This document shows, one piece after another, positions 54,869 to 63,881 of a DNA stretch of 64,000 nucleotides. The stretch's first letter is position 1; each line of letters opens with the position of its first letter. A program made the translations under genes and the position numbers. Source of the DNA: CAZUMW01 sp964621615 (GTDB lineage: Bacteria; Desulfobacterota; WTBG01; CAIYCZ01; CAIRTM01). The notes beneath the pieces were generated by a model, which saw nothing but the letters and a program-made list of their open reading frames with translations, made no database searches and was not told the origin of the DNA. Where the stretch lies: the NCBI GenBank assembly GCA_964621615.1, contig CAZUMW010000005.1:85068-149067 (forward strand). The letters are read 5' to 3'.

Positions 54869-55932
54869 TGGGCCTGCCTGATATTGGGATTTAAAGAAAC
54901 TGCGGCTATCTGGCCCAGCCCGACAAGCCGGTCAGCACCGCCGCGCTCCCAGGCTGCTTTGGGCATGCCGTATACAACGCAGGTGTTCTCATCCTGTGCA
55001 ACAGTGAACGCGCCCGCATTTCGCATTGCCACCATGCCGTTTGCACCGTCTGCGCCCATGCCGGTAAGCAGAATGCCGATTGCATTGCGGCCCACCTGGT
55101 CGGCAACCGAATGCATCATGACATCAACCGACGGGCAGTGCCCGTTTACGTTTTCCCCGGGCGTGCAGCTTACCCGGTACTGCCCGCCTGACCGGTGCAC
55201 GCGAAGGTGGTATCCGCCCGGAGCGATGAGTGCGCAGCCGGGCATGACGCGGTCTCCGTCGGATGCCTCCTTGACCTCCATAAGACACAGCGTGTTCAGG
55301 CGCTCGGCAAAAGCCTTCGTGAACCCGGCAGGCATATGCTGAACCACAACAACGCCCGGAGCGGTGGCGGGATAGCAGGTCAGCACCGTTCTGATTGCTT
55401 CGGTTCCGCCGGTCGACGCTCCGATGGCAATGACTTTGTCTGTTGATTCAGACAGGGATTTCGGCGCTGCTGCGGGTGCGGGGCGGATAGATTCCCGCTT
55501 GCTTTTCCAGTGAGATACATTTGCGGTAGAGGCTATTTTGACTTTGGTGCGCAGCTCCACCATCATTTCTTCAAGCCCGCGGGCAATGTTGGTTGCGGGC
55601 TTTGCAACAAAGTCGACCGCACCTGCTTCAAGGGCGTCAAGCGTTATCTGCTTGCCTTTCTGGGTCAGCGCGCTGACCATGACAACCGGCAGCGGGTATT
55701 GCGGCATGAGGCGCCGCAGAAACTCGACCCCGTCCATGCGTGGCATTTCCACATCGAGCGTGAGCACATCCGGTCGGTGTTTTATGATTTTATCGCGGGC
55801 AACATACGGGTCAGCGGCATTGTCGACGACCTCAATGCCGCTGTCCTGTGCAAGCCCCTGAGACAGAATTCCTCTGACCAGTGCTGAGTCGTCAACGACA
55901 AGAACTTTTATGCGCTTTTTTGGTCCGGGCAT
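54865..55932 (-). CDS. cheB: Chemotaxis methylesterase/glutaminase CheB
   Basis: The 355-residue protein has an N-terminal receiver domain (VDDSALVRGIL, phospho-Asp in LTLDVEMPRMDG, Lys in VAKPATN) and a C-terminal methylesterase domain. The catalytic triad is seen as Ser in GASTGGTEAI, His in VVQHMPAGFT and Asp in GMGADGANG. It removes methyl groups from the chemoreceptors encoded upstream. Confidence 0.95.
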   Translation of the reverse strand: MPGPKKRIKVLVVDDSALVRGILSQGLAQDSGIEVVDNAADPYVARDKIIKHRPDVLTLDVEMPRMDGVEFLRRLMPQYPLPVVMVSALTQKGKQITLDALEAGAVDFVAKPATNIARGLEEMMVELRTKVKIASTANVSHWKSKRESIRPAPAAAPKSLSESTDKVIAIGASTGGTEAIRTVLTCYPATAPGVVVVQHMPAGFTKAFAERLNTLCLMEVKEASDGDRVMPGCALIAPGGYHLRVHRSGGQYRVSCTPGENVNGHCPSVDVMMHSVADQVGRNAIGILLTGMGADGANGMVAMRNAGAFTVAQDENTCVVYGMPKAAWERGGADRLVGLGQIAAVSLNPNIRQAQ

Positions 55933-56025
55933 TGTAGGCTCATTGGCAATACGGGTAAAGCAGAAAGCGCTTAAGATAACCAGGTCACATCAACAGTGCG
56001 TTCTCTGCATCGGTTTTTGCTGCTG

Positions 56026-56415
56026 TTACATTCTGCCGGTCATCTCCCTGAGGGGTGTCCCGTTTTCTGTCTTGAACTCATGCAGCAGCCTTTGCAGCTT
56101 TTCTGTATCGAGAATACCCATCTCAACCAGAATTTCACCAATAGGGGTTCTTTCTTTTCGCTGCAGGTCAAGCAGCTCGTGTACCTGCGGCTCCTCCATG
56201 TAACCGCAGTCAACGGCGATTTCACAGAAGCGCTTCCGGACTTCCGCCTGGCGGTTGAGAATCTCAAACACCTGCTCCATGGTTAACATCCGGCGCTCAA
56301 GCGCAAGCGTGCCGATCGGCCGCTGCCGGGTGCGCTGGGTGTTCAGCGCTGCAACGATTTGTTCAGGGGTTGCTGCACCCCGGTCTACCAGATATGTCCC
56401 GAATTGGTACACCAT
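56026..56415 (-). CDS. MshEN/GspE-N-like protein of the chemotaxis operon
   Basis: The 129-residue protein has two copies of a helical MshEN/T2SSE_N-like module, with the segments FGTYLVDRGAATPEQIVAAL and IGEILVEMGILDTEKLQRLL. In secretion ATPases such modules bind partners or c-di-GMP; here it is stand-alone. It lies between cheB and cheR and may modulate chemotaxis. No direct evidence for a ligand. Confidence 0.65.
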   Translation of the reverse strand: MVYQFGTYLVDRGAATPEQIVAALNTQRTRQRPIGTLALERRMLTMEQVFEILNRQAEVRKRFCEIAVDCGYMEEPQVHELLDLQRKERTPIGEILVEMGILDTEKLQRLLHEFKTENGTPLREMTGRM

Positions 56416-56497
56416 AATACATCAGCGCTCCTGAAATTATAAGCTTTGCAGCGTTTCCTTTCTTATATTCAATAAAAATACTGCTGTGATCGGCTTG

Positions 56498-57358
56498 TTA
56501 TTTCTTTTTGTATATACCGGGTATTATGTATGTGAAAAGATCCTGCTGCCGTCCGATCGATTCAGAGTGTCCGATAAACAGGTGCCCGTCCGGCAATAAA
56601 TGCCGATGAAATTGATTGAGCAGCCGCGTCCGCGTCTCGCGATCAAAATAAATCATAACGTTCCGGCAGAATATGACGTGAAACGGCTTTTTGAATGGAT
56701 AGTCCTCGTTCATCAGGTTAAAGCGCCTGAACGTTACCTCGCGTTTAATTTTTTCAGAAAGCACGAATTCATTTTCGCCGGTTTTCAGAAAATGATGCTT
56801 TGCAAAAGAGGGGACGTTCTGTACGTTTTCCGCAGCGTAGACGCCGGCCCGGGCGCGGTCGAGCACGCGTGAGGAAATGTCGGTTGCCAGAATCCCCCCG
56901 TCCCACAGGCCGTATTCGCTTCCTAAATAATCAATCATCAGCATAATAAGCATATACGGCTCTTCGCCCGATGAGCACCCTGCGCACCAGATGCGGATAT
57001 CGCGGCTGTTTTGCCGCTTCAGATCTGCGCACAGCTGGGGGAGCAGGTTTTTCCGGAAATAGTCGAAGTGAGAATGCTCGCGATAAAAAAATGTGTGGTT
57101 GGTGGTAATGCGGTTTATAAAGGTTTCGAGTGCTTTACCCGACTCGTCGGCGACAAGAAAGCGGTAATACTCTTTAAAGGTGGAAAACCCCTGGGCACGA
57201 AGAATACTCTGGAGCCGGCCGACCACAAGAGAGCGCTTTGCCTCGGTGAGATTGATACCGAAGCGGCTGTACACGAGCTCCCTGATAAGGCGGAATTCGC
57301 TGTCTGAAAGCTGCATGATACCTGTGGTACCCACGTCATCAGGGAGACCCGTTGCCAT
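56498..57358 (-). CDS. cheR: Chemoreceptor methyltransferase CheR
   Basis: The protein has an N-terminal CheR helical domain (LSDSEFRLIRELVYSRFGINLT) and a C-terminal SAM-dependent methyltransferase domain with IRIWCAGCSSGEEPYML and FCRNVMIYFD. It methylates receptor glutamates opposite CheB. In-frame ATG codons occur at 57427, 57400 and 57358; the last has GGATGGA at a suitable distance and is preferred, giving 286 residues. Confidence 0.93.
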   Translation of the reverse strand: MATGLPDDVGTTGIMQLSDSEFRLIRELVYSRFGINLTEAKRSLVVGRLQSILRAQGFSTFKEYYRFLVADESGKALETFINRITTNHTFFYREHSHFDYFRKNLLPQLCADLKRQNSRDIRIWCAGCSSGEEPYMLIMLMIDYLGSEYGLWDGGILATDISSRVLDRARAGVYAAENVQNVPSFAKHHFLKTGENEFVLSEKIKREVTFRRFNLMNEDYPFKKPFHVIFCRNVMIYFDRETRTRLLNQFHRHLLPDGHLFIGHSESIGRQQDLFTYIIPGIYKKK

Positions 57359-57547
57359 AAATTGCAGTCCATCCGTATGATCGGTAATTTTTTGTAACAT
57401 TATATTATAAATATAATAAAAAGACAATAAATATGCCGACGAAACGGCGTGCTACCGTATTAAAACCGATCCGCCGGCATGCGGGGGGTACCTGTGGTAT
57501 CTACGCGAATTATGCATTCCATGTTCTGCTTTATGCTTGTTTTGTTT

Positions 57548-58351
57548 TTAAAATGCCCCGACGCTGAATGACACTGTTATACCGCACCAGAGGTTATCGT
57601 CCTTGTCTCCCAGGTTTTCATTCCGTATGCCCCCGTCAATCAGAGCAGAATAGTGAACAGACGGAGCAATGGCGATATGTTTAGTAACCGGTATCGACAG
57701 CGAGGCCGAAACAAGCGCATCGGTAACAGCCGTTTTCCGTTCGCCGTAATAATAGCGTGTCATGCGCCTGTTTGCACAGCCCACGGTTGCGCTGGTTGAC
57801 AGCGTGCTGTTCAAAAAGAATTGAAGATCAAAGTCGTGGCTTATGCCGGCTGTAACATAATACCCGTCATTGGCCCGCAGATCCCGGTATACGGTTAGTG
57901 TGGGGGACAGGAGGCAGTCATAGCCGAGGGCAACATATATTTCCAGGGTGTCGGTGAAGCTGGTGTGTGGAAAATCGTAATAAATTGCCCCCACGGAGTA
58001 ATTGAATCGGCTTAAGCTGCCTGAATAGTCTACAATATAATCAAGCTCAGTGAAATCCCCGGTATCGCCGTCAGCGCCGTGATCATTATATACATCTGTG
58101 AGCTCCATGTTTCCCCACACAGCTGCTGAAAAGCCTTTATAGCCGATGCAGATTTCAGGCTGAAAAACGGGGTCCTCATTGAGCTCAAGCCCCCGCCACA
58201 GGTACTTGCTGTTTAATGCGAGATCTGCTTCGACGGTAAGTTCAGAAGCGTAGAGGCGCACGGGAGCAAGTGAAGCCACGCACAGAGTGAACGCACATAT
58301 CAGCGAAATTATAAAAGATACCCGTTTGTTTATTGTTTTCTTTAACGTCAT
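57548..58351 (-). CDS. TorF-like outer-membrane porin
   Basis: The 267-residue protein has a signal peptide ending VRLYASEL and the pattern ALNSKYLWRGLELNEDP near residue 45, typical of the TorF (Gcw_chp) family. Alternating beta strands run to the C-terminal Phe (VSFSVGAF), as in outer-membrane barrels. It sits inside the chemotaxis operon, so it may be the outer-membrane entry for a sensed nutrient, which is inference. Confidence 0.75.
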   Translation of the reverse strand: MTLKKTINKRVSFIISLICAFTLCVASLAPVRLYASELTVEADLALNSKYLWRGLELNEDPVFQPEICIGYKGFSAAVWGNMELTDVYNDHGADGDTGDFTELDYIVDYSGSLSRFNYSVGAIYYDFPHTSFTDTLEIYVALGYDCLLSPTLTVYRDLRANDGYYVTAGISHDFDLQFFLNSTLSTSATVGCANRRMTRYYYGERKTAVTDALVSASLSIPVTKHIAIAPSVHYSALIDGGIRNENLGDKDDNLWCGITVSFSVGAF

Positions 58352-58434
58352 CGTTGTATCTCCCGGACAGCGTTAAGAGATAGTGCACTTCGGCAAAGCG
58401 GTTATATACCGGATGCCGAAGTGCTGTTTGAGCC

Positions 58435-61400
58435 TTAGTATTTTCCGAATTCCTTGTCATCAAGATGAATTGCGGGCTGCGGCTGCTGTCCGGATTCGGC
58501 GCCGCCACCCCAGGCTGCTCCCTTTCCATGATCATGTTCACCTCCGTTTCCGCTGCTGGAATCGACTGATTTACTGCTGTCCTGCGCTGTCGGCTGGAGC
58601 TTTTTTGCCTGACTTGTTTCTGTGCTGCCGGTTTGCTGCTGCCGGATTGATTTGTCATCAGAAACGGTAAAGGTGCTGATGAGCTGCTGCAGCATGGTTG
58701 CCTGGCTTGCCAGCTCCTCTGAGGCTGAGGCGCTTTCCTCAGCATGAGAGGTGTTCTGCTGGGTTACCTGGTCGATCTGTCCCAGGCCCTGCGTGATCTG
58801 GCTGACGCCCTGAGCCTGCTCATTTGAGGCAGCGGCAATTTCGCCGACAAGGTCGGTCACCTTTGCGACCGACCCGACAATCTCCTGCAGCGCCTCGGCG
58901 GTCTTGTTTGCGATACCGCTTCCGTCCTCTACCTTTTTTACCGACTCCTCGATCATCTCGGCGGTTTCTTTGGCCGCCTTTGCACTGCGCGCAGCGAGAT
59001 TGCGAACTTCCTCAGCAACAACGGCAAACCCTTTACCGTGCTTGCCGGCACGCGCCGCCTCCACCGCTGCATTTAGCGCCAGCAGGTTTGTCTGGAATGC
59101 TATTTCATCGATCGTTTTAATAATTTTTGATATATTCTGGCTCGAGTCGTTAATCTCGGTCATGGCGCCGACCATCTGGTTCATCTGCGCGTTTCCGCTT
59201 TCCGCAACATCCCGCGTTTCGCCGGCAAGCGAGTTTGCCTGGCCGGCGTTTTCGGCATTCTGCTTTGTTTGAGAGCCGATTTCGTTCATCGAGCTGGTGA
59301 TTTCCTCAAGCGAGCTTGCCTGCTCGGTGGCGCCCTGGCTCATGCTCTGGGAGGTCGAGCTCATCTGCTGGGAGCCGGCGGCGACATTGTCCGCAGACAC
59401 CTTTATTTCGGACACTACATTGGTGAGCTTTTCAACCATGTCCTTCAGGGCATGTCCCAGCGCGTCCTTGTCCGAGCGCGGGTGTACGTCAACTGTTAAA
59501 TCGCCCTGCGCGATGCGCTCAGCGATTTTAACCGTGCCCTGCAGGTTTTCCACCATTGTGCGCATGGCATCGGCAAGAACCCCAATTTCGTCCTTCTGGT
59601 GGATATCGATGGTTGAGGTAAGGTCGCCCATGGAAACATTGTCAGCAATAGCTGCCGTTTTGGTAATCGGGTTCGCAATTGTCCGGGCAACAAAGAAAGC
59701 AACAAGGGCGATGAGTGCCGCCAGTATTATTCCGGCGACAATGATTGAGTTTCTGAGCGCATTGATCGGGGCAAGGACTTCCGCTTCGTCGATTTCGGCA
59801 AGCAGGGCCCAGGTCACGTTACCGACCTGTACCGGCGTGTATGCAGACAGCACCGGATGGCCGTTGTAATCCAGGATAACCTGTGCATCTGTTTTGACGG
59901 AAATTGCCTCTGCGACGGCTTTTGTATCGACGCCGTTTTGTGCAACGGTACCTGCAAAGGATGCTTTTACTGAATGGCCCTGGGGGTCGAGGTATGAGTC
60001 AGAGCGCATCAGCTTGTCCGGGCCGACCAAATACGTTTCACCGGTTTCTCCCATGCCGTCGCGCTCCTGCATGATGCTGTTAATCGCCTCGAGTGGCAGC
60101 TGAAGCGCGACCACAATCTCTATGTTCCCGTCATAGACAAAGGGCTGAGCGATAAATGCGCAGGGCTCGTTGTTTGACGGCGCATAGGGCTCAAAATCTG
60201 CCAGCCCGAATTTTCTGGTGTTTATAACTTTCTTAATCAGCCGGCCAAGATTTGACCCCGAATAGGTGCCGGTGAGGAAATTCGTCTGATAGTCTGCTTC
60301 CTGTGCGACGGTATAAAAACAATAGCCGTCTGGGTTGACTAAAAACAGATCATAGTAGCCGTACATTTTCTGGTATTTTTCATAAAAGGTCGTTCCGCTT
60401 TCGTCGCGGGGACAAAAGGCTTCCGCCACGTCGATTTCCGTCATCATCGCCCAGAGGACTCCGCTGCCCAGATCAACAGCATCCCAGCACGATAGAACCG
60501 GATTGCCGTTATAGTCGCTGATTACTTTCTGGTTGTTACCACCTGACAGCGCTTCGCGAACCGCTTCGGTGTCAACGGTTGAGTTGTTTTTAAATGACGC
60601 GGCGACAGAATGCCCTTCTTGGTCAAGGTATGAATCTGAGCGCATCAGCTTGTCCTGCCCGACCAGGTAGCTTTCCCCGGTTTTTCCCATGCCGTCCCGC
60701 TGGAGCATGATTTTATTAATCCTGTCAAGCGGCATTTGAAATGCGATGTACCCGACAAGAGAACCGGCATCAGTGCGCATCTGCGCCATCATAAACCCGG
60801 CCGGCTTGCCGCCTGATGGAGCATAGGGGGTGAAATCACCCACTGCGATTTCGTCCGCATCCATTGTCCGCGCTTTCTGAAAGGCTTTGCCGATCCCCTG
60901 GCTGCGAAGCGGGCTTTCCGGGATGTTCATGCCGAGGTCTGATTCGCGTGTGACGGTGTATACAATATCGCCGTCTTTGTGGATAAGAAACAAATCATAC
61001 CAGCCGTTGTCCTTCATGATACCATCCAGGCGCGTACCATATTTTTTTGCAGACGAGCGCCAGCCCGGTGTGTCGACCCGGTCACCTGCAGCCTCATACG
61101 CACGGTCAAGAGCAACGAGGGCGTCCATTATATAGGGATCGTCTTTCAGTATGTGAAGCTGCGCTTTCATTGTTTCAATATAATCAGTGAGCTGCGATTT
61201 TTTAATTTCCTGTATCGCTTTGAGCTTGGCAAACGCCTCTTTCCGCAGGGTGCCCACATTTTCGACAAGCACCCCCATATCTCCCTCACGCTCGGCAAAA
61301 TACTTTTCTATCTGTGTTTTTTTGATTCCGCGGACCGCCTCAAGCTGTGCGTAATTTTTCTCCATGAGAGAATTCGAAGCCAGGTTCATGCTCCACCAGC

Positions 61401-61485
61401 CCACAATGACAAGCGGAATAAGCCCCATGAGCAGAAACAGACCTATAAGTTTGGGCTTCATTTTTACATCCTGAATGCGTACCAT
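58435..61485 (-). CDS. Chemoreceptor (MCP) with tandem duplicated sensory module
   Basis: The 1016-residue receptor has one transmembrane helix near residues 12-30 and a second near 580-600, flanking a large periplasmic domain. That domain contains two copies of a Cache-like module with YLVGxDKLMRSDSYLD motifs at about residues 272 and 484. A HAMP domain and a cytoplasmic signalling domain follow, with the hairpin tip EVRNLAARSAKAAKETAEM. A glutamate/glutamine-rich methylation region is present. The C-terminus is DDKEFGKY. Confidence 0.92.
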   Translation of the reverse strand: MVRIQDVKMKPKLIGLFLLMGLIPLVIVGWWSMNLASNSLMEKNYAQLEAVRGIKKTQIEKYFAEREGDMGVLVENVGTLRKEAFAKLKAIQEIKKSQLTDYIETMKAQLHILKDDPYIMDALVALDRAYEAAGDRVDTPGWRSSAKKYGTRLDGIMKDNGWYDLFLIHKDGDIVYTVTRESDLGMNIPESPLRSQGIGKAFQKARTMDADEIAVGDFTPYAPSGGKPAGFMMAQMRTDAGSLVGYIAFQMPLDRINKIMLQRDGMGKTGESYLVGQDKLMRSDSYLDQEGHSVAASFKNNSTVDTEAVREALSGGNNQKVISDYNGNPVLSCWDAVDLGSGVLWAMMTEIDVAEAFCPRDESGTTFYEKYQKMYGYYDLFLVNPDGYCFYTVAQEADYQTNFLTGTYSGSNLGRLIKKVINTRKFGLADFEPYAPSNNEPCAFIAQPFVYDGNIEIVVALQLPLEAINSIMQERDGMGETGETYLVGPDKLMRSDSYLDPQGHSVKASFAGTVAQNGVDTKAVAEAISVKTDAQVILDYNGHPVLSAYTPVQVGNVTWALLAEIDEAEVLAPINALRNSIIVAGIILAALIALVAFFVARTIANPITKTAAIADNVSMGDLTSTIDIHQKDEIGVLADAMRTMVENLQGTVKIAERIAQGDLTVDVHPRSDKDALGHALKDMVEKLTNVVSEIKVSADNVAAGSQQMSSTSQSMSQGATEQASSLEEITSSMNEIGSQTKQNAENAGQANSLAGETRDVAESGNAQMNQMVGAMTEINDSSQNISKIIKTIDEIAFQTNLLALNAAVEAARAGKHGKGFAVVAEEVRNLAARSAKAAKETAEMIEESVKKVEDGSGIANKTAEALQEIVGSVAKVTDLVGEIAAASNEQAQGVSQITQGLGQIDQVTQQNTSHAEESASASEELASQATMLQQLISTFTVSDDKSIRQQQTGSTETSQAKKLQPTAQDSSKSVDSSSGNGGEHDHGKGAAWGGGAESGQQPQPAIHLDDKEFGKY

Positions 61486-61577
61486 ACCTCCCCCTCTCCT
61501 AACAGATTTAAAGGGTTAAACATTTTTGCCGCAGGAACTGCGCGTATCCCCCCGGAACAGACTGCCCCGGCATGCAG

Positions 61578-63839
61578 CTAGTATTTGCCGAAATCCTTGT
61601 CGTCGAGATTAATTTTAGGTTGTGCATACTGCTGCGCAGTTTGAGTGTTTCCCCACGATGTTTCTGTTTTAGGTTTTTCGGTTTTGGTTCCGCTGTCTTT
61701 GCTTTCAGAGGTGTCTTTGCTCGAAACATCTGAGCGGTCAGACAGCTGTTTCATATTGTGCTGCTGAGTCTGATGCTGACTTTTGCTGACTTTATCATCA
61801 GATATAGTGAAGGTGCTGATCAGCTGCTGCAGCATGGTTGCCTGGCTGGAGAGCTCCTCTGCGGCCGAGGCGCTTTCCTCGGCGTGCGAGGTGTTCTGCT
61901 GGGTTACCTGGTCGATCTGACCAAGTCCCTGGGTGATCTGTGTAACGCCCTGTGCCTGCTCGTTTGACGCAGCGGCAATTTCGCCGACAAGGTCGGTCAC
62001 TTTTGCCACAGAGCCGACAATCTCCTGCAGCGCCTCGGCGGTCTTGTTTGCAATTCCGCTTCCGTCCTCTACCTTTTTTACCGATTCTTCAATCATTTCG
62101 GCGGTTTCCTTTGCCGCCTTTGCGCTGCGCGCGGCCAGGTTTCGAACTTCTTCGGCAACAACGGCGAACCCTTTCCCGTGCTTGCCTGCCCGGGCCGCCT
62201 CCACCGCTGCATTAAGAGCAAGCAGGTTTGTCTGGAATGCTATTTCATCGATCGTTTTAATGATTTTTGATATATTCTGGCTCGAGTCGTTAATCTCAGT
62301 CATGGCCCCGACCATCTGGCTCATTTGCTCATTGCCCTTTTCAGCCACATCGCGCGTTTCGTTTGCGAGGTTGTTTGCCTGGCCGGCGTTTTCGGCATTC
62401 TGCTTAGTCTGGGAGCCGATTTCATTCATGGAGCTGGTGATTTCCTCAAGCGAGCTTGCCTGCTCGGTGGCGCCCTGGCTCATGCTTTGAGAGGTGGAGC
62501 TCATCTGCTGAGAGCCGGCGGCGACATTGTCTGAGGAAACCTTGATTTCAGACACCACATTGGTGAGCTTTTCAACCATGTCCTTCAGGGCGTGCCCCAG
62601 GGAATCCTTTGCCGAGCGCGGGTGGACATCAACCGTCAGGTCGCCCTGCGCGATGCGCTCGGCGATTTTAACCGTGCCCTGCAGGTTTTCCACCATCTTG
62701 CGCATGGCGTTCGCCAGGATGCCGATTTCATCCTTCTGGTCGATATCGATGGTTTTGGTGAGGTCACCTTCCGAGACGGCGTTTGCAAGATCAACGCCTT
62801 TTTTGATCGGGCCGGTGATGCTGAGGGTGAGTACAATACCGATTATGACGGCAAGAATGGTCCCGATGATCATGCCGGCTATAGAAATTGCTTTGGTGCT
62901 TGCGGACAGGCTGTGTGCTTCCTCAAGCTCCCGGTGTGCAACGTCTTCATTTATATGGACGATTTCATTAAGCAGATCAAGTGCGGCTTTCTGTTTTGTG
63001 AGGCACTCTCCCATTGCAAGATTTGTTGATGCGTCATAAAGCCGGTCGGCATTTTTAGTCTCCTGCTGCATCCGGTCGAATTCGTTAAACGTTTTGTGAG
63101 CAGCTGTAACCATGGTGCCGGTATACATGCTTTCTGCTTTGCCGGCACGGCCCTGTGCTACCAGCTGTTTTATGTCACCGACACAGCGATGGAATCTGTT
63201 GTGATGCTCGCGTATGTTTTTGAGCGCGGTTTCGATGACTGTATTGTTTGTCTCAAAGTGTGCAAGCCATTTGCCGAATGCACATTGGGTAGGATCTTCG
63301 CCGCCTTCGAAGGTTTCGCCGGTCAAAATGCATTTTAGCGTTTTTGATTCCAGCTTATAGTGGTCACCCTCGAACCTGCTTATGTCCGCATAAAGCTGGG
63401 TAGGGTTCAGTATGTCCTTTTTGATGAGTTTTTTTGCTGCTTCGAAATAACTATCATTTGCATCCTTCCATGCGGCAAGTGCAGGCTTAAACTGGTCCCA
63501 CAGCTCAGCTTCCTTTTCGGTCTGGGGCAGGGGGGCATATATTTCCATCGCTTTTGTGTATAATTCCCGTGCCGCATCAACGTTTTTAAATTGCTGCTGA
63601 CGCTCTTCCTGGCTCAGATTAGGATTGAGCAGGGTTCGCTGGGCGGCTTTCAGTTTTTCATACCCGTATTGCATCTTTACAAGGTTTTCGATACTGGGAA
63701 GTCGCACCTCACCGATCTCATCGATAGCTCCGGTAAGGGAGAGTGCGCCTCTGAACCCGATAATGCCGACAATAAGAGTGATAAGGGCAACCAGTATAAA
63801 GCTGCCCATAAATTTTACGCTGAGTTTTATATTTTTCAT
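61578..63839 (-). CDS. Chemoreceptor (MCP) with periplasmic CZB-like zinc site
   Basis: From the ATG at 63839 (GAGGAG upstream) the protein is 753 residues. The periplasmic region, between helices near residues 8-28 and 320-343, holds a four-helix-like part and a CZB-type segment with H160, C186 (QCAFGKWL), H212/H213 and H217, matching the chemoreceptor zinc-binding pattern. HAMP and signalling domains follow and are nearly identical to those of the other MCP here. It ends DDKDFGKY. An ATG at 63875 lacks a ribosome-binding site. Confidence 0.92.
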   Translation of the reverse strand: MKNIKLSVKFMGSFILVALITLIVGIIGFRGALSLTGAIDEIGEVRLPSIENLVKMQYGYEKLKAAQRTLLNPNLSQEERQQQFKNVDAARELYTKAMEIYAPLPQTEKEAELWDQFKPALAAWKDANDSYFEAAKKLIKKDILNPTQLYADISRFEGDHYKLESKTLKCILTGETFEGGEDPTQCAFGKWLAHFETNNTVIETALKNIREHHNRFHRCVGDIKQLVAQGRAGKAESMYTGTMVTAAHKTFNEFDRMQQETKNADRLYDASTNLAMGECLTKQKAALDLLNEIVHINEDVAHRELEEAHSLSASTKAISIAGMIIGTILAVIIGIVLTLSITGPIKKGVDLANAVSEGDLTKTIDIDQKDEIGILANAMRKMVENLQGTVKIAERIAQGDLTVDVHPRSAKDSLGHALKDMVEKLTNVVSEIKVSSDNVAAGSQQMSSTSQSMSQGATEQASSLEEITSSMNEIGSQTKQNAENAGQANNLANETRDVAEKGNEQMSQMVGAMTEINDSSQNISKIIKTIDEIAFQTNLLALNAAVEAARAGKHGKGFAVVAEEVRNLAARSAKAAKETAEMIEESVKKVEDGSGIANKTAEALQEIVGSVAKVTDLVGEIAAASNEQAQGVTQITQGLGQIDQVTQQNTSHAEESASAAEELSSQATMLQQLISTFTISDDKVSKSQHQTQQHNMKQLSDRSDVSSKDTSESKDSGTKTEKPKTETSWGNTQTAQQYAQPKINLDDKDFGKY

Positions 63840-63881
63840 GTCAATGCTCCTCATAATTAATTGCAAAAACATCAAATTTGT

